A DNA stretch of 64,000 bases from Salvator merianae (taxonomy: Eukaryota > Chordata > Lepidosauria > Squamata > Teiidae). The first letter of the stretch is position 1. The number at the start of each line of letters is the position of its first letter. The notes under the pieces were generated by a model. The model saw nothing but the letters and a program-made list of their open reading frames with translations, did not search any database and was not told the DNA's origin. Of this stretch, positions 24,901 to 36,900 are shown piece after piece. The stretch is taken from the NCBI GenBank assembly GCA_003586115.2, contig QVOM02000073.1, positions 61,737,512-61,801,511 of the forward strand, in the 5' to 3' direction. Made by a program: the position numbers and the translations under genes.

Positions 24901-27900
24901 AGTCAAGCATATTGTATCATTTCTAGCTTCACAGTCCAGTTTCCTTCACCTTTCCCATGAAGTTTCATATTTCCACTTCCAGGTCAGTATAAACGAAGGT
25001 GAGGTGGAACTATGCAGCCTTTGGTTTTATTTACACATAATGACAAGCTTAGTAAAACCTGCTGGGACTTGCAGCTTTATCATACTTGCTTTGCTCCTTC
25101 TTTGACAACAGCATGTAAACAAACCAGGAAACATTGTCACAAAACTGAGTGATTTAGACTGTGATCATGCGCAGAAAAAAAAAGCACCTCTGGGCGGTTC
25201 AGAGACACCTTAAAGACGGTTCATAGGTAGGGTCATTCACATGCCAGTCTGCCTCCCCCCATTCTCTCTCTTATTTAACATGCAAAATGAAGATGCAGGC
25301 ACAAAATAGTGGTGTGATCCAAAGGTGATAAGAGGACAGTTCATTAGCAATGTTATCATATGGCCTTCCTTCAAGGAGTCTGAATGGACAGAGGGGTGAC
25401 TCGAACTGGAGAATCTCCAATGCCTTTGGTTTTCATGCTTCTATGTAAATACAGAACCAAATAAGGACCTAGTTTACCTGTAGGGAGTAGCAGATTACAA
25501 ACTTTTTGCATAAGAGTGAAGTTTCCAGCATCATAACAGCGGGTCACAGCTCCAAGAAGAGCTTTCACTGCTTCGTTCCAGAAAGCAATCTGATAGCTCA
25601 GAAGTGCCAGTGTCAGATCATGGGAAACATGGAAGAGGACCTGGAAAACAGAAAGGACCCAGGAAAAGGAACAAAACCTATCTGTGAGTCAAGCTTCAGT
25701 GGGAAAGATAAAAGAAGTCACAAGTCAGCTGTGGGACTCTCTGACAAGCTATGATCAAGTATCATTCTTAAGAAGAGTTAAAATAGCCTCAAAGTGAAAA
25801 CCAGAATTTACATAAAGTACAGAATTAAGCCTCAGTCAAGACATCCCAGGACTCCATCTCGGATCCTTGCTACAAAAACATTTCTTGAAACACCAATGCG
25901 TAGCTGACAGGTCGCATTAACTAGCATAGAGACAACCAAAGAACCAGCAGACATCTGTTGCACCTTTAGTGATAGCAGTGTCAGGCAGGAAAAAAAAACC
26001 CTAGTAGGCAGACAAATGCTTCAATTGCCACAGAAAGAAAAACAAAAAATAAAGGCCCTTTCCACACTGGGTCTTATTCCAGGATGGAACAAAGACCAGC
26101 GTGGAAAGGGCCAAAAACACCTTTTCACCAATTCAGTGCTAGGACAAGGAAAAGAAGCTTTATTTCTCCCTGCAGCTGATTGCAATTTTTGTTTGGCCAA
26201 ACTAAATTCTTCTCCACTGCACAAAGTAACAGAAGTAAGCACATTTTCTTTAACAGAGCAGGAGCGTGTGTGTGTGTGTGTGTGTGTGTGCGTGTGCGCA
26301 CACGTGTGTGTGTGTGTGTGTATGTGTGTGTGTGTGTACACATTTACGCTGCCTGGGGCTGCTGGAGTGGCAGAGATAGATAATCCTCCATCATCTGCTA
26401 CCCAGGTCCTGGTGCAGAAAAAGGCTGCTTCCGGCCCTGGGGTGATCAGCAAGGTCTTCATGCTGTCTCTGGTTTTTGTCCTGGGGGACAATGAATGCTC
26501 CTGCTTTTGGCCTGCTGGCGGCAGGGCCTGACCCTACCAGAAACCAATTCTATTAACTGCTGCCTGGGGCTGGGGAAGAAGAAAAAGCCATGTAATGCTG
26601 TCAGAGGTAGCAAGGATACTCCAGAAGGCTGAGACTGGTGGTAACAGCAGCAGGAACGGTCTGGCAGCTTACTTGCAACTGCATTACTACACCCATTCAC
26701 ACTGATTATTCAGCTCTATGCCTGCTTTTCTTCAGACACACTGCATCTCTTACCAGTTCTACCTCAATACTCAGTAAAATTCAAGATGCATTTTTGCTTT
26801 TTTTTTTTTTTAGAAATAGTTATTTTTATTCCGTTTTTAAATTATATCAGCAATGTCACAAGGGGATCTAGAAGCACCTCAAGAATGACAAAGAAAAAAG
26901 TTAGCAGCATGAACTTACTTCACCAGATGCAACTAGACCCCCTTGCGATATGGTCCAGACTAACACAGCTACGTCTTTGAATTGTAAAAGCAGCACATTA
27001 TGCCAAAAAAATTATTTTAACAAATTATATAAAGACACCTATCAGGCATATAACCCAAGATCTAACATAGGAACATAACAGGAGCCCTGCTGGATCAGAC
27101 CGCAGGGCATCTAGACCAGCATCCTGCTCTGGCTATCCTCAAGCAGAAGATGAAGGCAAAACCTTCTACTGCTCTCAGTTTTCCGCAAATGATCATTAGA
27201 GGCATCTTGGTACCTACTTAGGCATCCATGCTCGTAGCCACTAATACACCTATCCTCCAAGAACTTGCCTAACCCTAACTTGAAGCTATCCAGGCTAGTT
27301 GCTATCATGACAGTAAATTCCACAGACCGACTGCTTGCAAGATAAAAAAAAAAAATCCCCTTGTCAATCCTAACTCTCCTGCCCATCTGCTTCATAGAGT
27401 GCGCCTTGGTTCTAACGTTGTGCGATAGAGATAAGTATTTTTCTCTATGCACATTTTCCACACTGTGCATGAATTTATACACTTCAATCGAGTCACCTCT
27501 TAAATGGTGACTTTCAAGACTGAAGCCTAGATGTTGAAGCCTGATTTTGTAAGGGCTTGAAAACAAGGTCACCAGCCTAATTTTTTTGCCACTAAGCATC
27601 CAAATGACTGCAGTTTGTAAGCACTGTCTAGGACAATCCTTTCAGGAGCATAAGGTAAAGTAAATGTACAAAGGAAGGCTGTCCAAGCAAGGCATTCAAT
27701 ACTTGAGGGACAGAGATCTCTCATGCAGCTCATTACTTTCTAGTGTCTTCCTACCAAATTCCAGGACATCTCCAAGTTAAGAAAAGTATCACAAGGTTTC
27801 TGAATGTAGGTACTCTGCAAGCCCTCCTCCAAAGAGAAGGACAGTCTTTCAGCACACTTGCTTTATATGTGGCAAGAACAGAACTGATTAAAATTGTGAT

Positions 27901-30900
27901 CTGCAAGAACAAGTCCTTGATTCATTCCTCAGTGTCTCACTAAGAAGGATTTTTAGTTTTGTTCCATACCACGGCTGTGTATACCATTCAGCCACATTCG
28001 TATCTCTAGTCTACAGAGATGTTTCATAAATGAATTGCACTCTTACTTCAATTACCTGTTTGGGATGAGTATTGCTAGTAGGAGGAGGATATTCAACAGT
28101 TCTTAGCTGTTCAAACAAGACCTTTGACTGTTCGGCAGTGTTCACATCAAATACACTCTGCCACACGCCAATCACTATTTCTGTGAAAGCGCACTCTTGC
28201 TTCAGTGTCCAGTTGTGGTAGTAAGGTGCGGATGGACTTCTATTTTCTACATGATTTCTTTCAGTAAGGCACTTGTGAAGCAATTCATGTAGACAGAATA
28301 CTAATCTGTGCCCCTATTGATGAGCAGAGTAATCACAGGGAACAAGAAACATAAAGGTCAATTAACGGAAAAACAGTTTTTTCAAAATCCAGATTAGAAA
28401 TTTTCACATCCCATAAAATAAAGCGATCTTGTGGAAGGATATGTATAAAATCAGAAGAACAAGAGTATCTTGGGGGTATTAGAAAGATTATCCAATATAA
28501 TACTTCATGCTCATGAAGTCAGTGAATTTCTTAGGGTGGCTGCATGGGAATAACTCTCAAACAAAAGAAGAATCCTCCCAGTGGACACAGAAGGGACAAA
28601 TAAAATGGTTTAAACATTTTACTTTGCTATGTACATGTACATGCCAAAGGCACGTACAAACTTTAGTTTGCGGTGCATGTGTACAAGCTACAGACCTGTG
28701 CAAACTGGATACAACGAACACAATAAAGTAGACATTATGCACAGGGGACAAAAAATACCAAATGACTGTGACATAAATTTATTTTTATACTGTCCTACAC
28801 CAAAGTCTCAGGTCAGCAAACAAATGCGGTAACATTGAATAAAATCTATTTTTAAAAAATTACATAGAATAAACCAAAATAATGAGAGGGAGTAAAAGGA
28901 CAAATTTGTGCCACATTTACAGCATCTGATTAAAAAAATGTAATATATCCTAGTTCTTTTCCACAGAAAATGAGTTTTAAGTCATAAAGTGTAATTATTT
29001 ATGATAGCTGCTCAGGATGTCAGGATGTCATAACTGCTTTTGAGATTTTTGAAAATTAAAAACAGTTTATAAATTTCAAATAAATAATAAAAAATAATCA
29101 TTTATTTTAAAAAAAGACACAATATAAGCAAAATGCTTAAGGAAGCTTTTAAAAACTGCTTTGAAGATTTTAAAGGCTAAATAAAAAAACCCCAGTATCT
29201 TTCAAGAATGAGTTTGCAAAGATACACAGCTTCCAGGAAGTAAGAAGTCCCTTTTTCTACACAAATGTGTGCAAGAAACTCAACATGGGTGTGTCTGTAG
29301 AAGTAGAAATGCATACTGACCAGCAAGCTCTCATGCTGCTGAAGGACATCTTGTGCTCCTATCCAGTTCTTTGAAAACAGAAGCTCCTGGGCACATCGGT
29401 AGGATAACATCATTGACAGATCTTTCTCTCCAACTATCAGAGCCAATTCAGCAGCTGTTTTAAGGGATGTTATGTCTCCCTTTTTCGAAAGCACTTTGGC
29501 AGCATCATAAGGAGACGCAGCTCCCAGGTAACTAAAAAAAGAACCATTAACATTACACAATACAAAATGGCTGCTTCCATTGGAAAGAAACTCTACGCTC
29601 AATAGCAAGCACCTCTTATTCAAAATGCACCTTTTTGGTATCTTAAGACCTTTCAGTTTATTTGCACTCTCTTTCCGAAATGTCTGATTTTTAATCCCAA
29701 AGAATATTTGGGACCTACTGAATGACCCAAGAAATAGACAGCAATATTCATCATGTTTACTGTTACGTATCTCACAGACGTTTATGTCAGGCAGAAATGA
29801 ACAGCACTAAATTAACAGCAGTATTCTCTAATCCACCCACAATCATTTTCTAAAGTTTTAGAATGCTTTGATCACTCCCTTTCAAAATCTCTTCTAAAAG
29901 GTGGCTTCCCAAACCAACCCAATTCCTGAGCGACTTTTTGCAGTTACATTCCCAACAACTCTCAGTGAAATAAGAACAGTTTAATTGCACCAGTACCATT
30001 TGGCTGCCATAGAATAATGGCCATCCTTCTCCAGAATGGCTGCCCAGGTAGTATACAAATCCTTCAGAACCGGATCTTCGGGACGCAGTCTAGCTTTGGC
30101 AATCGCAACAGCTTCTCTGAAGCAGATGACAGAAATAAAGGGCATTTAAATAAATTGTACTATTTCACTACATTTCTCGTCACTTTCTACTCTGTTTCAT
30201 TTCAGAACAGATCCCAACAACGACATTTAGTTAGTTTCATCAAATCAGGATAGTGGGAAGCTGACCAAACTAGCAATATTCAAACCTGACGATGGTAGTT
30301 TAATGACAGCATTTTCGCACAGCAGATTGTGAAGTAGAAGTTTGATTCATTCATGCTTGTCGTTAAGCGGCAAGATGTCAAGCTCTCATTGACAGAATTT
30401 GCTGGGAGTGCATATGTGAATTGTCCCAAGATCTGTACTAGGTAGGCTAGAGATAACCAGTGGCGTAGCTACTTGTTCCGCCACCCGGGGCGGACCAAAC
30501 GGCGGCAGCTGAGGAGGCCGCCCCGCCCCGCCCTGCAGGACGCCCCGCCCTGCAGCTGCCTTCTCCCGCTGCCGCCTGATGATGGCCGCGCGCGCGCACG
30601 CTAACAGGCAGGTGAGCGAGCGGCGAGCGAGCGGCGGGCGGCACGGTGGGCGAGCGCGGCGAGCGAGCGTACCGGTAAGCCAACTAAAGGCGAACCGGAC
30701 GCAGGGCGGGCGGGAGGGCCCAAGTCAAAGGCGGCGGCCGCCGCCGCCCCCAACAAGGCGCCACCCAGTGCGCACCGCCACCCGCGCCCCCCCCTTGCTA
30801 CGCCAGTGGAGATAACCAATACACTGCTGCTAAAGAAGAGAATCGTACTGCATCATTCCCTTATGGAGCAATTTTACTTCATTTACCATACTATTGTACT

Positions 30901-33900
30901 TGATACTCATCATTGGTAGCCAAAGGGTCATCTGAGTCTGATGTCCCACCACAGAGGCATGGGGTGCACCACTTACAATGGCCACTGGCCCTCTGACCAC
31001 CAAAGCTTCAAAGCTACAGAATGGAAGTTTTGCAGCTTTGAAGTTTCCTCCTGGTGTGGTATAGCACTGGACCAGAAATAGCCCCCAAAGTTACCCATTT
31101 TCAGCCTAGCACTGAACTGTGCTGCACAGAAATTGTACCCAGTAACTCACACCTGCCACAACTGTGTCAAAGTGCTTTCTCATGCTATGTGTTAGGGGCA
31201 CCACTGAAAGTGGATTGCACACCCAGAGGCTACCTGCAGGCCAGTGGAGGCAGGAACGCTTCCCACCAGATCTCATGGGTGCTCTAAGAGTATATCACAA
31301 GTGTGGATGCATCCTGTATTAACTTTAAAACTTTCTGCTTTAAAAAATATTCTACCCCAAAGCTCCAAGTCATGGATTTCTTTCATAATTCTATCGTCCT
31401 TTTAAAAACTAAGCCTTACCACACCAGAACACATAACTTCAAGAGATGAAAACAAAACACCATGGAATATAACACATAATAATTTAGATTTAAAAACATG
31501 TGGCTTTTATTGAAACTTCCAGTGCTTTATGGGATTATATGATACAGCTATTGTGCAGCCATTGCTTTAGTTCATTGTTTCCAGAAGTATGGTATGTATA
31601 CCATTGGTAGGATGTGAGATAATTTTAGGTAGCATCTGGAAGAACACTTTTTTATTTTAAATAAATTCAAGTAGAAAAAAATGAGTCAATTTAAATGCTA
31701 AGTAGTACCTAACTGTACACTGATATAATAAAAGAACATCAAGGGCCTTTGTGAATAACTGAAGTTTGGGAATGCCTGCTTTAGCTGATTGTTAATTTGA
31801 ACTTTATAGCTTTTAACTTGTGAATAGCCCAGGGAACACAATTAATCTGCTGGTATACGGACTTTAAAATAAAGTAAAAGCACATTATAAGCAAATTTTA
31901 ATAGAATGCAGAGTTCTGTTTCAATTTTTAATGTTATAATTTCTATTTTCAATCTATTTTAGAACATTATTTTCTATTTCAGATTTTAGATTGTTGTAAC
32001 TTGCCCTGAATTATTAACAGGCATTAGAGGAGCAGGGTGAAGGCCTCATGCAAATTATTAGGAAATATTTCTTAGCAATGGGGATGGATAACAAAACTGA
32101 CAACTTGCTAAAAAGTATGTCATATGGATAGAAAAGCAAATGTAACTCCTTTACATGAACAGCTTGCTCTTATCTCTGACATGCTTGTGATTTATTATTA
32201 CCAATAAATCATAGTATATTGAGTGCAAGGTGACAACATGACTCTTCACAGCCCCCAAAAGATGGCTGTATTCACACGCATTAAAAAAGTGGCTCAAAAG
32301 TGTTTTAGAATGAGGATGCCAGAGCTCCCATCCCATCCTTAATCCACATTAAAGGCCAGAAAATGACTCTGGAATGTGGATTAGTGATGGTTTAGGAACA
32401 CTAGCATGTAGATGCTACCATCCCTAAGCCACTTTTGAGCTGGTTTTTTTTATTACTATGTGTGGATACAGACTATGTTGAAGATTGAAGTCATAATTAC
32501 CTAAAAAAATTATGAGACTTCAGCAGCTCCACAGCCTCATACACTTTATGAATGGAGAGGAGATGTGAAGCAGCCTTGACATACTGCTCCTGAAAACACA
32601 GCTGCTTTGCAAAGGCTTCTACTGTCCACATCCAGGCTTGATATCCAGCTAAAAACAAACAGGACCAATAATATGAACCGACACACACACATAGGGACTT
32701 TCCAGAACTCCCCCACCCAACCTCCCCCTCCCCAATATCTTTCTAAAAATAAAGTATTCCTGTCCCATCGGTCCACATACTACGTTACTCAGAATATTTT
32801 TTTCCTTCACTTTAAAAGGTCAGAGTCTAGTCTATCTGGTATCCAAAGATTTACGAGCAACAAGCGTACCCATTGGTGAGATGGCCACCAGCTGATCTGT
32901 CAGCTCTCCCCTCTCTGCAGCAGATTGGAGAGCACCTTTCATATCTCCTTTCCACACCATAAGCTGCTGAAACAATTCTGGATGCCCATTTTCTAAGTGG
33001 CCTTTTCCTGTAGAAAGACAAAAGGGTAAGGGTTAATAATGTACAATGCGTACAGCAAAGAAAATCTTCATAAAGCTGCATTCAAGCACAAAAACTAAAC
33101 CGGCTATCTGTTTTTAGCATGACAGTTTAAACAGTGATTTTTCAAAATCCTTACTTACTCAAGTCCCTTTGCCATTTCTTAAAACCATCAAAACAGAATA
33201 AACACAATCACACACACACAAAAAGCAAAATAAGGCCAGCCTGACCATGAAAGGCATCAGTTACTATTGCATGCATATCATGCTTTTCAGCATTCATTAA
33301 GGGGCTGCCTTTTCTGACATTTCAGAAGTTTCAACAACTTCAGGTCGTGTCAGTCTAATAGCCCTGCAAGCTCCAAGACTTATTTTGGAATTGTTGATAA
33401 ACAGAAAATAAGCCACTGATTTGTTCGATAAAGCCCTTAGCAGCACGGGCACAACTTAACCAAGACTCGCCACAATGCAACAAGTAGAAAAACTTGCTTC
33501 TTTTATTTCAAGGTGATGCCTGAAAATAACCTAATAAGAGGATGCTATCAGATTTTGCTGCTTGTTATATTTTGTGCATTATGGTTTTTATATGATTACA
33601 CAAATATCTAGATAGCACACAACACGTCTTCTCCAAAGCAAGTGGCAAAATTCATTTTAAGATTCAAGAACCAACCTTCGACTTCCATTAACTTGTACAG
33701 TGATGGCCTATCTGTAAATAACCCCAGATGGACAGAATCTTTTGAACAAGAGGTTAAATCTTCATTCTGATCTACTGAGAGGAAGGGGGGAGAAACAGAG
33801 AGAGAGAGAGAATCACACTGCATTTGTTATACATATTCACAATCATTAGAGCACAGAGACAGATCATTATTAGTTTTTACAATTCTTGATTATCTACAAA

Positions 33901-36900
33901 AACAGCATTTATACGGAAAGAATTCTAAGAAGTTTGTCCTCAAAAACAATTTTAAGCAAGCATTTCCATTAGAAATTCCAAAGTTTCCAGGGCTACCAAC
34001 TTTGCTACCTATTTTTTTCCCACATACGTACATCATTTACTACACTAAGAATGATATTGTTTCATTTGTAAATAATACACCCATTTTAGTCTGGAACAGC
34101 AATTAATTTTCACCATTAACAGTTTATAACATATTAAAGACTGTTACTTTTATTTGGGGGGGGGGCTCCCTTCCAAGTGTTGTTAAGAAACTACAATTCC
34201 TGGACTAGTGTCTTAGATTTTATTTGGAATGAAAAACAATTTCTACTTTAGTGCAGTGCTACTTTGTGATTTACTTTTTGAAGTGCTTCATGTCCAGGAG
34301 TGAAATGTTGATACTGGCTCATAACTTACTAATACTGTATTTGTATTTCTTTTATTAAAATGCAATAAAGTAAAGATCAAACGTAAGAGTCAAGAACCTT
34401 TTTACTGTCTCTTCAAATTACGATCCCAGCTGAGATGTATACCAATGGACTGCACTCAAAACGCTGCATTTTAATGGGATTAAATTCAAATAAAATGCCC
34501 GTTAAAATAAGGGTCTGTTTTGTTGAAAGGGCTTGAGTGTTTTGAATGTATTACAAGCTTTTATAATGATTGGTTTTCCTGGCCAGGTTTTTATGGGGCT
34601 TTACTAGTTAGCTGATGTTTAAATACACTGTAGCCAGGAGTATTCTAGAACATATTAGCTGGAGGAGCCTAAAAGGGAGGATTTTTTTTTAAAGTATATA
34701 TAACTGAGACAGAGAGGAGCCATTTTCCACCGTGCTTCTGAAAGAAGAGGCAGCCTGCTGCACTTTTAGAGAATATTCTGCCTGGTTGTAGTGAGACTCT
34801 TCAGGTTTTTTCCTGCCTCTGCCTTTTCCCACCTTTTGTTCCCCTCTCTACTCCCAGATCTCCTTTTCTTCAGCCTTCTTTTGCCAGCTACACCTGAAGT
34901 GAGGCAATTGTTGCCTGTTGCTGAAACTCAGGTTGTTTCCAGACATCGCTTTCTTAATCTGCTATTTTCTGTTGTTTTGGAATTACCTACCTTTGAGAAA
35001 GAACACCACACCACACTGCAGAGCAAGCGTGGGCACTTTCTTGTCTGCATGCTTGCTCTTATGATGGCACGGCATGCCATCAACAGTGCAAAATACCCAG
35101 AAGTGCACGATTCCTGCCGCCCATGCACGTGCAGTGGCTATTTTCAGCTCGGTTTGGCCCTGCACATGTGCAGTGGCCATTTCCAAGATGACGGCTCTGA
35201 GGAACAAGTATCCAGACAAGGTAAGTCCTCTTGCTATCATCAGTAAAACCTGGTTTGTTTGGAGTTGTTTTTCCCACAACAGTGATATTGCAGGATTTCG
35301 CTCAATATCACAGGCTATGCTGGGATTGCCACAGACATGTGTGGCAATCCCAATATAGTGCTGGGATAATTCTGGGTTTTACATTCTGTCTGGATGCAGC
35401 CTCCCTTTGAATTTTTTAAATTCTGGGTAAGGGCCTTTAAATGTTCTCCCTTTAAATTCCCTCTTTTCCTTAAGGGCCTTTGTTTGCCAGCCTATACACC
35501 AATGCAGTAAACTGCACACTTTGATTTTAATTTAATTTTTCCCAGGCAGTACTTGTGTGCAGTATCTGGGTGCTGAAAGCTTTATTTGTATTTGTTATTG
35601 TTTAAAAGTCACATGTAACTCTGTTTATTATTCTATCTAGTTTAATGCTCATAAAGTTTCATGAATTAGATGACAATTTTATTGTCTGGGGTAAAAAAAA
35701 CATTCTGGAGTTCCATGCTGTCGAAAAATCAACAGCGATCAGCCTCATGCAAGAGTTTGGGTAAATATAATATTAAAGGGCTAGGAAAGAGTACATTGCT
35801 TTCAAAGGGTTAACTAGCTGTAAAGTTTGAAATAAACTAAATTTAGGTTTGAAGGAAATTTCTAAAATTGGTTTTCCCAAGGATTTGTCTTCCTTGGAGT
35901 GAGGTTGTCTAAGATTTTGGCCAATCTGAGGGTTGTTAACTGTCAACCAAGTTGATAAGGTGATTCTGGATACACCCAGGCCTGCAAAACAAGCAACTAA
36001 CATGCAAGTTTAATCAGAAATGGCAAAAATGCCCTGTGTCAGTCAAATCCCCATAGACTTGTACCTAGGGTAGATTTCCTCCCAAGTCATTTTTTTCCTG
36101 GAGCCCAAACCATTTACGACAATTATCTAATTTTTGTGTATTTTGTTTGAGGGAGGTGCTGGTACTGATACCCTTCCTTATTCTCCAACTAAATGCACAC
36201 ATCTAGATTTCATTTTTGTTTCCATGTGTGGTTTTTGTTCACCTTGTCATTTCAAGATCAAATTTTAATACATGATCCAACAGCTCTAAAAGTGTATCTC
36301 TGTATAACAACATTAGAGCAACGTATTACGATATTAAAATCATCTTAAATGTCTGAAGAACAGATACATTGTACGGTATTTCTTGTCTATACCTTTACAG
36401 TGCAAAAAGGTTGCTATTCGCAGGCAGTCCTGATGAAGATCTTCTTTCGACCTATGGTCCATAGAGGTACTGAGAGGCAGAATGGAACGAGGTTTTTTCC
36501 GCTTGGTAGAAGAATCTGCTCCTAAAGACAATTGTTTTAATATCATCCCAGGATACTAACAAGGTTCTCCAATTACATAGGATTCATTTTTGAGAAACTC
36601 TGAAGGCAGGATTTAAGAAAAATCACACATTTTCATAGGGTAGCAAAACTTAAGCCCATATGCCACCTTGTGAATGTGATATAAGGCATTACTTTTTAAG
36701 AAGAAAGTATTACTACACAAATTTTCCAGGGTTAGTGGGGTAGAATGATAGCTGGTAAAACTGCAAATGCAAAAATGGTTACCAACTGCCCTCCATATTA
36801 TCATTGTTTGATCTGTAATGATATGGAGTTGTTTGGATGATACCTAGGAATTACAGATATAAGGGAGGAGGAGGAGAAGGAGGGGGGGGGAAGGGAACGT

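Noticed and set aside
26016..26531. 171-codon open frame on plus and 156-codon on minus through the GT repeat
   Set aside because: Alternating Cys-Val and Thr-His runs come from the dinucleotide repeat, not from a gene.
30447..30819. GC-rich overlapping frames on both strands
   Set aside because: Low-complexity Arg/Ala/Pro-rich products of a CpG-rich transposon with no start context.
34791..35246. 151-codon plus-strand frame in a GEMIN5 intron
   Set aside because: Hydrophobic N-terminal look but no homology, and it overlaps the palindrome-rich repeat block and three frames on the other strand.
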